Source: Nocardioides panzhihuensis (GTDB lineage Bacteria > Actinomycetota > Actinomycetes > Propionibacteriales > Nocardioidaceae). Taken from it: DNA of 64,000 nt. The position numbers and the translations under genes are program-made. The stretch spans positions 2,170,001-2,234,000 of the forward strand of contig NZ_JACBZR010000001.1 in assembly GCF_013408335.1 (NCBI RefSeq), given 5' to 3'. This document shows, in pieces, positions 42,459 to 50,017 of this stretch (positions within the stretch are counted from its first letter, which is position 1; each line of letters begins with the position of its first letter). The notes below the pieces were generated by a model. That model had not been told where the DNA came from, ran no database searches, and saw only the letters and a list, made by a program, of their open reading frames with translations.

Positions 42459-43421
42459 ATGAGTCGCACCTTGCAGGCGCCCGTGACGGTCGCCTTTGAC
42501 TACACCAGATCCACCGGCCCGGTGCTAGGGCGCTTCTTCACCGGCCTGAGGGACGCCACCGTCGTCGGCGGCCGTCTCAGCGACGGTCGAGTCGCGGTCC
42601 CGCCACCCGAATACGATCCGATCAGCCACCAGGCCGTCACCGAGTTCGTCGAGCTCCCCGACACCGGGACGGTCACCTCCTGGACATGGGTCAGCGAGCC
42701 CGTCGCCGGCCAACCGTTCGACAGGCCGTTCGCGTACGCCCTGATCACCATCGACGGCGCCGACGTCCCCTGGCTGCACGCCGTCGACGTCTCCTCCTCT
42801 GAGGAGATCGAGACCGGGATGAAGGTCCGCGTGAAGTGGGCCGAGGAGCGGACCGGGGCGGTCACCGACCTCACGTTCGTACCCGACTCTGTTGGTCTCG
42901 ACACGCCTCCGCCTAGCGGCTCCAGCGGCTCGACCAGCGATCCCGTCAGCCGGATCGTGACACCGGTCAGCCTCGACTACCAATACGCGGCCTCTCCGGA
43001 GGAGTCCTCGTTCTTCCGCGGTCTGGCCGAGGGCCGGATCCTTGGCCAGCGCTGCCCGAAGTGCCAGAAGGTCTACGTCCCGCCGCGCGGCGCCTGCCCG
43101 ACCGACGGCGTGCCGACCGCGGAGGAGATCGAGCTCTCCCACGTCGGCACGGTGACCACCTTCTGCGTCGTCAACGTCCCGTTCCTGGGGCAGAAGATCA
43201 AGCCGCCGTACGTCTCCGCGTACGTCCTCCTCGACGGCGCCGACATCGCGCTGCAGCACCTGATCCTGGACATACCGGCCGATGAGGTCCGGATGGGGAT
43301 GCGGGTCAAGGCCGTCTGGAAGCCGCGCGACGAGTGGGTCACCAGCATCGAGAACATCAGCCACTTCGCGCCGACAGATGAGCCGGACGCGGACTTCGAC
43401 AGCTACAAGCACCACCTGTGA
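42459..43421 (+). CDS. Double DUF35/OB-fold protein (Rv3521-like) with repeat-derived linker
   Basis: 320 aa. Two OB-fold DUF35 halves: residues about 1-140 lack the rubredoxin-like zinc motif, while residues about 160-320 start with QRCPKCQKVYVPPRGACPTD (three Cys visible). DUF35 proteins pair with thiolase-like Ltp proteins to form side-chain aldolases or related enzymes in steroid catabolism. The linker (about 144-162, PDSVGLDTPPPSGSSGSTSD) is encoded by a 49-bp copy of the dispersed palindromic repeat read in frame. The start is 9 nt from a KstR-type operator with no Shine-Dalgarno. ltp4 follows by 10 bp. Confidence 0.88.
   Translation: MSRTLQAPVTVAFDYTRSTGPVLGRFFTGLRDATVVGGRLSDGRVAVPPPEYDPISHQAVTEFVELPDTGTVTSWTWVSEPVAGQPFDRPFAYALITIDGADVPWLHAVDVSSSEEIETGMKVRVKWAEERTGAVTDLTFVPDSVGLDTPPPSGSSGSTSDPVSRIVTPVSLDYQYAASPEESSFFRGLAEGRILGQRCPKCQKVYVPPRGACPTDGVPTAEEIELSHVGTVTTFCVVNVPFLGQKIKPPYVSAYVLLDGADIALQHLILDIPADEVRMGMRVKAVWKPRDEWVTSIENISHFAPTDEPDADFDSYKHHL
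42890..42938. repeat. Dispersed palindromic repeat arm embedded in a coding sequence
   Basis: These 49 bp match the right arm at 9752-9800 with a single mismatch (TGTTGGTCTCGACACGCC onwards to CTCGACCAGCG). It lies exactly between the two DUF35 domains and keeps the frame open. Confidence 0.9.
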
Positions 43422-43431
43422 GGAGCGCTCA

Positions 43432-44502
43432 GTGAGAGACGTTGCCGTCGTCGGGTTCGCCCAGCGACAGATGAAGGACTTCGACGGGTCGCCGAGCATG
43501 GCCGAGCTGCTCGTGCCGATCCTGGCCGAGTGCTACGACCAGACCGGCTGGAGCAAGAAGGACATCGGGTTCTGGTGCTCCGGGTCCTCGGACTACCTGG
43601 CCGGTCGCTCGTTCTCGTTCGTGAGCGCGATCGACGCGATCGGGGTGCTGCCACCGGTCAACGAGTCGCACGTGGAGATGGACGCCGCCTGGGCGCTCTA
43701 CGAGGCCTGGATCAAGATCCAGACCGGCGAGGTCGACACCGCATTGGTCTTCGGCTTCGGCAAGGCGTCGGCCGGCGTGCTGCGCCGGACCCTGTCGATG
43801 CAGCTGGACCCCTACACGATGACGCCGCTGTGGCCCGACACCGTGTCCCTGGCCGCGCTCCAGGCGCGCCTCGGCCTCGACGCCGGGCTCTGGGACGAGG
43901 CCGCGCTGGCCGAGGTCGTCAACCGGTCGCTGACAGACGCGGAGAAGAACGAGTACGCCGTCCGCGCCGGCGGCTCCTCGGTGAGCGAGCTGCTCGCCCG
44001 GCCGATGTTCGCCGACCCTCTGCGCAAGCACGACTGCGCACCGGTGACCGACGGCGCGGCCGCGATCGTGCTCGCCGCCGGTGACCGCGCTCGTGACGTC
44101 CGCGAGCGTCCCGCCTGGATCAGCGGGATCGCGCACAGCTCCGACGGCCTCCACCTCGGCACCCGCGACCTGACCGTCTCCGGATCGGCCGAGCGGGCCG
44201 CCGCGGCCGCGGGCGGCACCGCCGGCGTCCAGGTCGCCGAGCTGCACGCGCCCTTCAGCCACCAGGAGCTCGTCCTGCGCTCCGCGCTCGGGCTGGTTGG
44301 CGACGTACAGGTCAGTCCTTCGGGTGGGGCACTCGCCGCCAACCCGATGTTCAGCGCCGGGGCGGTCCGGATCGGTGAGGCCGCCAAGCGGATCTGGGAC
44401 GGCAGCGCCGACAAGGTGCTCGGCCACGCGACCAGCGGGCCGGCCCTGCAGCAGAACCTCGTATGCGTGATGGAAGCAGCAGAGAACGGGAGAGCCAAGT
44501 GA
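43432..44502 (+). CDS. ltp4: Thiolase-like lipid-transfer protein, Ltp4-like
   Basis: 356 aa from a GTG at 43432 with GAGGAG upstream. Thiolase fold by VAVVGFAQRQMKDFDGS, ALVFGFGKASAG, DCAPVTDGAAAIVLAAGD and AELHAPFSHQELVLRSALG. The nucleophilic Cys of true thiolases is replaced: the corresponding helix reads NESHVEMDAAWALYEAW. This matches steroid Ltp proteins, which with DUF35 partners catalyse retro-aldol or other C-C reactions rather than thiolysis. Order DUF35-ltp4-ltp3 is the same as Rv3521-Rv3522-Rv3523. The stop overlaps the ltp3 start (GTGA). Confidence 0.87.
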   Translation: MRDVAVVGFAQRQMKDFDGSPSMAELLVPILAECYDQTGWSKKDIGFWCSGSSDYLAGRSFSFVSAIDAIGVLPPVNESHVEMDAAWALYEAWIKIQTGEVDTALVFGFGKASAGVLRRTLSMQLDPYTMTPLWPDTVSLAALQARLGLDAGLWDEAALAEVVNRSLTDAEKNEYAVRAGGSSVSELLARPMFADPLRKHDCAPVTDGAAAIVLAAGDRARDVRERPAWISGIAHSSDGLHLGTRDLTVSGSAERAAAAAGGTAGVQVAELHAPFSHQELVLRSALGLVGDVQVSPSGGALAANPMFSAGAVRIGEAAKRIWDGSADKVLGHATSGPALQQNLVCVMEAAENGRAK

Positions 44503-45662
44503 GCAAGATCCCAGCGGCCGTCATCGGGATCGGCCAGACCCACCACCGCGCCAAGCGCGAGGACGTCTCGATGGCCGGGCTGTGCCGGGAGGCGATGGAC
44601 CGCGCGCTCGAGGACGCCGGCCTGACCCTCGACGAGGTCGACGCCATCGTCATCGGCAAGGCACCGGACCTGTTCGAGGGCGTGATGATGCCCGAGCTCT
44701 ACCTCGCCGAGGCGCTCGGCGCCGCCGGCAAGCCGCTGCTGCGCGTGCACACCGCCGGCTCGGTGGGCGGCTCGACCGCCATCGTCGCCTCCTCGCTGGT
44801 GCAGGCGGGCGTCCACAAGAAGGTGCTCACCGTGGCCTTCGAGAAGCAGTCGGAGTCCAACGCGATGTGGGCGCTCTCGGTGCCGATCCCGTTCGTCATG
44901 CCCGTGCACGCCGGCGCGGGCGGCTACTTCGCTCCGCACGTACGCTCCTACATCCGCCGCGCCAACGCCCCGTCGCACATCGGTGCGATCGTCGCGGCCA
45001 AGGACCGCAACAACGCACTGAAGAACCCCTACGCGCACCTCCACAACGAGGGCACCACCGTCGAGTCGGTCCTGGCCTCACAGATGCTCTGGGACCCGAT
45101 CCACTACGACGAGACCTGCCCCTCCTCCGACGGCGCCTGCGCGATGGTGATCGCCGCCGAGGACGTCGCCAAGACGTACGACGCGCCGGCCTGGATCCAC
45201 GGCACGGTCATGCGCTCGGAGCCCACCTCGGCGGCCGAGCGCGACCAGGTCAACCCGCAGGCCGGCCGCGACGCCGCGGCGGCGCTGTGGAAGGCGACCG
45301 GCATCACCGACCCGGCGCGCGAGATCGACTGCGCCGAGATCTACGTGCCGTTCGCCTGGTTCGAGCCGATGTGGCTCGAGAACCTCGGCTTCGCCGAGGA
45401 GGGATCGGGCTGGAAGCTCACCGAGGCCGGCGAGACCGCGATCGGCGGGAGCCTGCCGGTCAACATGAGCGGCGGCGTGCTCTCCTCCAACCCCATCGGC
45501 GCCTCCGGGATGCTTCGCTTCGCCGAGGCCGCCCTGCAGGTCAGGGGCCGGGCCGGCGAGCACCAGGTCGACGGCGCCCGCCGCGCCCTAGGCCACGCCT
45601 ACGGCGGCGGCTCGCAGTTCTTCTCGATGTGGGTCGTGGGATCGGAACAGCCGAGCAACTAG
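44499..45662 (+). CDS. ltp3: Thiolase-like lipid-transfer protein, Ltp3-like
   Basis: 387 aa from a GTG overlapping the ltp4 stop by 4 bp. Motifs: AAVIGIGQTHHRAKREDVSM, VHTAGSVGGSTAIVASSL at the nucleophile helix (Cys absent), TVAFEKQSESNAMWALS, DETCPSSDGACAMVIAAED, NPIGASGMLRFAEAALQVRG and GHAYGGGSQFFSMWVVGS. The absent Cys and altered GHP segment indicate a non-thiolytic role, presumably as a complex with Ltp4 and the DUF35 protein. A strong hairpin terminator follows. Confidence 0.87.
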   Translation: MSKIPAAVIGIGQTHHRAKREDVSMAGLCREAMDRALEDAGLTLDEVDAIVIGKAPDLFEGVMMPELYLAEALGAAGKPLLRVHTAGSVGGSTAIVASSLVQAGVHKKVLTVAFEKQSESNAMWALSVPIPFVMPVHAGAGGYFAPHVRSYIRRANAPSHIGAIVAAKDRNNALKNPYAHLHNEGTTVESVLASQMLWDPIHYDETCPSSDGACAMVIAAEDVAKTYDAPAWIHGTVMRSEPTSAAERDQVNPQAGRDAAAALWKATGITDPAREIDCAEIYVPFAWFEPMWLENLGFAEEGSGWKLTEAGETAIGGSLPVNMSGGVLSSNPIGASGMLRFAEAALQVRGRAGEHQVDGARRALGHAYGGGSQFFSMWVVGSEQPSN

Positions 45663-45690
45663 CCCCCTGCGTCCGCCTTGACGAGCGTCG

Positions 45691-45729
45691 GGCTCCGGGT
45701 CGGTCACACTTTGTGAGCGACCCGGAGCC
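45691..45729. terminator. Hairpin terminator after ltp3, between convergent genes
   Basis: GGCTCCGGGTCG pairs with CGACCCGGAGCC (12 bp) and the loop has a further short stem (TCAC/GTGA). Ltp3 ends at 45662 and the convergent MpaB-like gene ends at 45754. Confidence 0.82.
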
Positions 45730-45753
45730 GCAGGCTCGCAACGCCTCACCCGG

Positions 45754-46812
45754 TCAGCCGAGGGTCCCGAGCATGGGCTGGGACTCGACCAGGCCCTCGT
45801 CACTGGGCTCCTGGTGGTGGTCGAAGACGCGTGCCCGCTGACGCGCACGCAGCTCCAGGTGCGCCTGGGCGGGCTTGACGTACCCATAGCGCTCCCGTGC
45901 CTGCGCGGGAGTGAGCACGACCGGGTTCACGGGCGGGATGCCTTGCCAGACGGGCTCGACGATCGGCAGGATCTTCGGAGCGAGGGTGCCGAGGATCCAC
46001 CGCTGCAGCGGGAGGCTCCGATGGACGACCGCCATGATCACCCTCATGATCACGGTGACCGCCGCGTCCGTCATCCGCGACTGCCGGATGTCGGCGAGCC
46101 GGCGCATGTGCCGTGGCAGGGTTGCGATCGTCGCCTTGCAGATCAGCGCGTTCGCGAACGGGCGCGTCAGCCCCGCCAGCCCCTTGCGCGGGACGACCGC
46201 GTTGGCGCCGTTCAGCAGGTGGTGCATCATCCGTTGGGTTGCCTCGCTCGCGGCGAGCCTCGGGCGCCATGCCTCGAAGTACGCCCGCACCTCCTCGCGC
46301 GTGCGCGGCACCGCGCCGGGATCGCAGGTCTGGAACTCGGCCGCGACCGCACACTCGGCCCAGAACTGCTCGACCTCGGCATCGGAGAGCTTGCCCGGCC
46401 CGAACGTCTCGTAGGCCGTGAGGACCGAATGCCAGCCGGTGATGAGGATCCAGAGCTGGGAGTCGGGGTCGTTGGCGTCGTACCGGTTGCCACTGACCGG
46501 CTCGATGCCGATCGCCTTGGAGTGGATCTTGACCAGCACGTCCGCCATCTTCGAAACGGTCCGACTGTCCGCGAACGCCACTGCGGCGAAGTACTGGACC
46601 GTCCGGGCGTAGCGCGTGTCGAGCCGGTCGTAGTTCGCGCCGGTGTCGTGCACGGCGGCGAGCAGGTTGGGATCGAGCTCCTCGATCGTCACCGCGCGCA
46701 CGATGCCGATCAGCGGGGTCGTGGGATAGCCCCACACCTTGTGAGTGATCGACCCCGGCCCGAAGAATCCGTAGTCCTCGTGCGGCGCGATCTCTCGGCG
46801 TGTCTTCTTCAT
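45754..46812 (-). CDS. Oxygenase MpaB-like (DUF2236) protein
   Basis: 352 aa from the ATG at 46812, with AAGGAG six bases upstream; the longer frame from 46848 is rejected. DUF2236 features: YGFFGPGSITHKVWGYP, HDTGANYDRLDTRYARTVQY, LLNGANAVVPRKGLAGLTR. Family members (rubber oxygenase Lcp, fungal MpaB) bind haem and cleave C=C bonds or act in prenyl side-chain oxidation. It lies 49 bp downstream of the acyl-CoA dehydrogenase/oxidase and both are leftward from the TetR-controlled promoter. A lipid or isoprenoid substrate is possible. Confidence 0.85.
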   Translation of the reverse strand: MKKTRREIAPHEDYGFFGPGSITHKVWGYPTTPLIGIVRAVTIEELDPNLLAAVHDTGANYDRLDTRYARTVQYFAAVAFADSRTVSKMADVLVKIHSKAIGIEPVSGNRYDANDPDSQLWILITGWHSVLTAYETFGPGKLSDAEVEQFWAECAVAAEFQTCDPGAVPRTREEVRAYFEAWRPRLAASEATQRMMHHLLNGANAVVPRKGLAGLTRPFANALICKATIATLPRHMRRLADIRQSRMTDAAVTVIMRVIMAVVHRSLPLQRWILGTLAPKILPIVEPVWQGIPPVNPVVLTPAQARERYGYVKPAQAHLELRARQRARVFDHHQEPSDEGLVESQPMLGTLG

Positions 46813-46861
46813 CTCGTGCTCCTTGTGGCTTGGCGGGAAGGTGCTCACGGGTCGCTCCGGC

Positions 46862-48733
46862 TCACGGGTTCATCGCGTAGGTCCCGGCCGTGGCGCGCGC
46901 GTCCGACCACACGCGGGCGGTGCGTTCGGCATCGAAGGCGGGGCGCCGCTGGACCGCGTTGGCTGCCCTCGCCTGGGCGTCGGTCAGTGACGGCTTGCGC
47001 GTCAGCGCCAGCGCGTGAGCGGAGACATCCCCGACCAGGACCTCGAAGATGCTGTCGACCAGGTCGTCGTCAACACTCCGAATCCTGGCCTGCTGCAGAA
47101 TGAGGTCGCCGTAGGCGACCGTGGTGAAGATGTCGCCGACGACCAGCAGGAGGTCCAGGTCGCGCATCTGCACCTTGCTCAGCGGGGTCGTGCCGAGCAG
47201 CGCCTGGAACGCGTCCACCTGCTCGAGCAGGAGCTTCACGTTCGGCAGATGAGCCCACTCGGCGTACACGGCGCGCCAGGCGTGGAAGACGACCTCGCCC
47301 AGACCCTGGGCCGGTCCCTGGTTCCACAGGTAGGTGTCGTCCGCGGTGTCGCGGCGACGTGGCGGCAGCGCCGGCGACGTGGTGGTCAGCAGCCTGGATC
47401 CGACCAGCGGCTGGACGGCCCGGATGGCTGCGCGCGTCGCCCTGAAGGCGGGGGCGAACGCCGCGTCCGGCACCCGGCTCGGCCTGCCCGGCTTGCGGAC
47501 AGCCAGCATGGCCAGGCTCGGGTCGGTCGGACTGAACAGGTAGCTCTGCAGGAACTTGAGGGCCAGAGCCATGTTCACGTGGACGGTGCCCTCGAGGCGC
47601 GGCAGCCCCATCATGGCGATCGCGCCGACCGGGAAGTACATGTCGTTCTCAAAACCTCGGGCCGCGATGCAGTCGGAGATCAGGTCGTAGACCCGAGCAC
47701 CTTGGCGGCTGACGGTCATCTTCTCGATGGCGTCGAAGAGAAGGTAGCGACGGTCCTCGGCTGTGCCCGAGCGCATGTAGTCGACGGCACGTTCCGAGTA
47801 GAGGTCCATGGCCTGCAGACGGATCCAGCTCTCGGTGAAATTGGCCCGCACCTGCGGGAAGTCGGTGACCTTGGTGTCGAACAGGACGCGGTTGTCAGCA
47901 TGGGTGAGACCCTCGTGCCAGACGTGCTGCGCGGCACCGAGCGCACCGAACCCGATGTTGAACTTGCCTACGTTGACGGTGTTGATCGCCGCATCGAAGG
48001 CCTCGGAGCCGACATGGATGATGTCTTCCTCGCGGATCGGGTAGTCCTCGAGGTCGAAGGCAGCGACATAGATCTGCGAGTTCACGACGTTCTTGCGGAG
48101 CTTGTACGCCTCGTGCTGACTGTCGACGACGAAGAACACGTAGCCGTCCTGGGTCCTCGGACCGGTCGGGAGACCTTCGACGCGGCCGAAGACCGACACC
48201 ATGCCTGCCTTGTTGCCATTGCCGATGTAGTACTTGCCGCCGTTGGCCCGGTAGCCACCTTCGCCGTCGGGGGTCAGCACCATGTCGGAGGTGTAGACGT
48301 CTGCGCCGTGCTCGCGCTCCGAGAGGCCGAACGCGAAGATCTCTCCGTCGTCGAGCAGCTGCGCGGCCTTGCGCTTGACCCCCTCGTCGCGCGTCTGCCA
48401 GATCGGTCCGAGACCGAGGATCGTGACCTGCCAGACGTACCAGTAGGACATGCCGTAGAAGCCGAGCATCTGGCTGTACTTGGTGATGCGGGCCTCGTCC
48501 CATCGCTTGCTCGGGTCGCCGTCGGCCAGAGCAGACGGAGTCAGCAGCGTGGCGAAGACCTTCTCCTCCTTCTGGAAGTCGAGGAACTCCTCGAACCAGA
48601 CCCGGTCGCGGTCCTGCTGAAGCAGCCACGCCTTGCCCTTGCCCTCGAAGAAGTCGATGGTCGCCTCGAAGATTCGGCGGGTCTCGTCATCGAACTCGCT
48701 GAAGTCGGGCTTGTGCGGGTTGAACAGCTGCAT
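46862..48733 (-). CDS. Acyl-CoA dehydrogenase/oxidase, long form
   Basis: 623 aa, the length of acyl-CoA oxidase-type proteins. AFGLSEREHGADVYTSDMVL is the flavin-binding ACAD motif, GKYYIGNGNKAGMVSVFGRV follows, then VNVGKFNIGFGALGAAQHVW and a long helical C-terminus (LPPRRRDTADDTYLWNQGPA, LPNVKLLLEQVDAF). It would introduce the alpha,beta double bond in a bulky or long acyl-CoA; an oxidase reaction cannot be separated from a dehydrogenase one by sequence. Divergent from a TetR gene with palindromic operators between, and probably co-transcribed with the MpaB-like gene. Confidence 0.85.
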   Translation of the reverse strand: MQLFNPHKPDFSEFDDETRRIFEATIDFFEGKGKAWLLQQDRDRVWFEEFLDFQKEEKVFATLLTPSALADGDPSKRWDEARITKYSQMLGFYGMSYWYVWQVTILGLGPIWQTRDEGVKRKAAQLLDDGEIFAFGLSEREHGADVYTSDMVLTPDGEGGYRANGGKYYIGNGNKAGMVSVFGRVEGLPTGPRTQDGYVFFVVDSQHEAYKLRKNVVNSQIYVAAFDLEDYPIREEDIIHVGSEAFDAAINTVNVGKFNIGFGALGAAQHVWHEGLTHADNRVLFDTKVTDFPQVRANFTESWIRLQAMDLYSERAVDYMRSGTAEDRRYLLFDAIEKMTVSRQGARVYDLISDCIAARGFENDMYFPVGAIAMMGLPRLEGTVHVNMALALKFLQSYLFSPTDPSLAMLAVRKPGRPSRVPDAAFAPAFRATRAAIRAVQPLVGSRLLTTTSPALPPRRRDTADDTYLWNQGPAQGLGEVVFHAWRAVYAEWAHLPNVKLLLEQVDAFQALLGTTPLSKVQMRDLDLLLVVGDIFTTVAYGDLILQQARIRSVDDDLVDSIFEVLVGDVSAHALALTRKPSLTDAQARAANAVQRRPAFDAERTARVWSDARATAGTYAMNP

Positions 48734-48771
48734 CTGGACGCTCCGTGTCGAAGGGACTCCGCTCAGATTAA

Positions 48772-48804
48772 TACACTCGTGTAGGGATTTGCTACACCCG
48801 TGCA
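48772..48804. promoter_or_regulatory. Two tandem palindromic operators, TACACnnGTGTA type
   Basis: TACACTCGTGTA (48772-48783) and TACACCCGTGCA (48793-48804) start 21 bp apart, two helical turns. They sit in the divergent gap between the acyl-CoA dehydrogenase (start 48733) and the TetR gene (start 48835), the expected place for autorepression. The sequence differs from the KstR-type operators. Confidence 0.75.
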
Positions 48805-48834
48805 GGAACTACGTGGATCCCCTACGCTTGGGGT

Positions 48835-49473
48835 ATGTCTTCGACCACAGCCGACCATGCGCAGCGCCGGCGCGCCCCCCACCTGGGCCCCGAGCGCCGG
48901 CGCCCCCAGGTGCTCGACGCGGCCCGGACGATCGCGGTCACGGACGGCATCGGCGCGGTCACCATCGGCTCTGTCGCGACGGCGATGGGCGTGACCCGTC
49001 CCGTCGTCTACGCCTGCTTCGCAGACCGGGTCGAGCTGGTCGACGCTCTCCTCGACCGGGAGTCGGCCAACCTGCTCGACGCGATCCTCACGGCGCTGCA
49101 CAGCGCCGGAGACCCCGACGATCCGGAGCGCGCGTTCGTCGACGGCTTCCGAGCACTCCTCAACGCCGCGGCCGCCGCACCGGACACCTGGCGCATCGTC
49201 TTCTCCGGTGAGCCCGACCCCGCCATCGCCGAGCGCTTCCGCACCGCAAAGGCCCGTGTCCAGACGGAGGCGACCGAGTGGATCCGGCCCGCCATGGAGG
49301 ACTGGTGGCAGACCGCCGACCTGGAGCGAAAGCTCCCGGTCCTGATCGACCTGTTCCTCTCGGCCTGCGAGTCGGCGGTGCGCTCGCTCCTCGACACGAG
49401 CAACGACTGGGGCCCGGACGACCTCGGCACCTTCATCGGCAGGGCGGTCCACCGCGCGTTCGAGGAAGCCTGA
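48835..49473 (+). CDS. TetR/AcrR-family transcriptional regulator
   Basis: 212 aa. The N-terminal HTH is GAVTIGSVATAMGVTRPVVYACFADRVELVDALL at about residues 40-73, followed by a helical ligand domain (RAFVDGFRALLNAAAAAPDT, LPVLIDLFLSACESAVRSLL). It is not KstR by sequence or target motif. It is divergent from the acyl-CoA dehydrogenase and MpaB-like genes and faces two TACACnnGTGTA sites, so local autoregulated control responding to an acyl-CoA or lipid is likely. Confidence 0.9.
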   Translation: MSSTTADHAQRRRAPHLGPERRRPQVLDAARTIAVTDGIGAVTIGSVATAMGVTRPVVYACFADRVELVDALLDRESANLLDAILTALHSAGDPDDPERAFVDGFRALLNAAAAAPDTWRIVFSGEPDPAIAERFRTAKARVQTEATEWIRPAMEDWWQTADLERKLPVLIDLFLSACESAVRSLLDTSNDWGPDDLGTFIGRAVHRAFEEA

Positions 49474-49505
49474 CCGGCCCTGCGCCAACCGTAACCTTCG
49501 TGTCC

Positions 49506-50003
49506 ATGAGCTACGCAGGACTGTGCAAGCTGCTCGTCGTCCCAGACGCGTTCGAGGCGCCGCGGGTGCTCACCCACGGCGACCTGACGGCGCGGCCGTT
49601 GTCGCGCGAGTGTCTGGCCGACGACGTACGCGCCATCAACGCCGAGCGCGAGCTGATCAACGCGACGCGGGGCGGCGGCTGGCCGGAGGGGCCGACGTCG
49701 GAGGAGGACGACTACATCGACTTGGTCTGGCACGAGGGCGAGTGGAAGGAGAACAAGTCGTTCTCCTACGTCCTGGAGACGCCTGGTCTCGGCTACGTCG
49801 GGTGCGCCTATCTCTACCCGCTGGGCGTCCGGCAGGAGCTCAGCGAGGAGCTGGCTGCGTACGACGTCGACGTCAGCTGGTGGGTGACCACCGAGGCGTA
49901 CCAGCAGGGGCTCTACGAGGTGGTCTACGAAGCACTGAGGAAGTGGGTGCCGGCGGAGTATCCGTTCCACCGGCCCCACTTCTCCAACGTGAAGCTGCCT
50001 TAG
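49506..50003 (+). CDS. GNAT-like N-acetyltransferase
   Basis: 165 aa from the ATG at 49506 (GTG at 49500 also possible). The pattern LTHGDLTARPLSRECLADDV, then SYVLETPGLGYVGCAYLYPL and VSWWVTTEAYQQGLYEVVYE, follows the GNAT fold, though the acetyl-CoA loop is atypical. It is 32 bp after the TetR gene and may be read through from it. Converges with cyp125. Substrate unknown. Confidence 0.7.
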   Translation: MSYAGLCKLLVVPDAFEAPRVLTHGDLTARPLSRECLADDVRAINAERELINATRGGGWPEGPTSEEDDYIDLVWHEGEWKENKSFSYVLETPGLGYVGCAYLYPLGVRQELSEELAAYDVDVSWWVTTEAYQQGLYEVVYEALRKWVPAEYPFHRPHFSNVKLP

Positions 50004-50017
50004 ATCGGGATGGCCGA

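Noticed and set aside
48835..49473. The TetR gene as KstR itself
   Set aside because: Its HTH and ligand domain do not resemble KstR as remembered, and the adjacent operators are TACACnnGTGTA rather than TnnAACnnGTTnnA.
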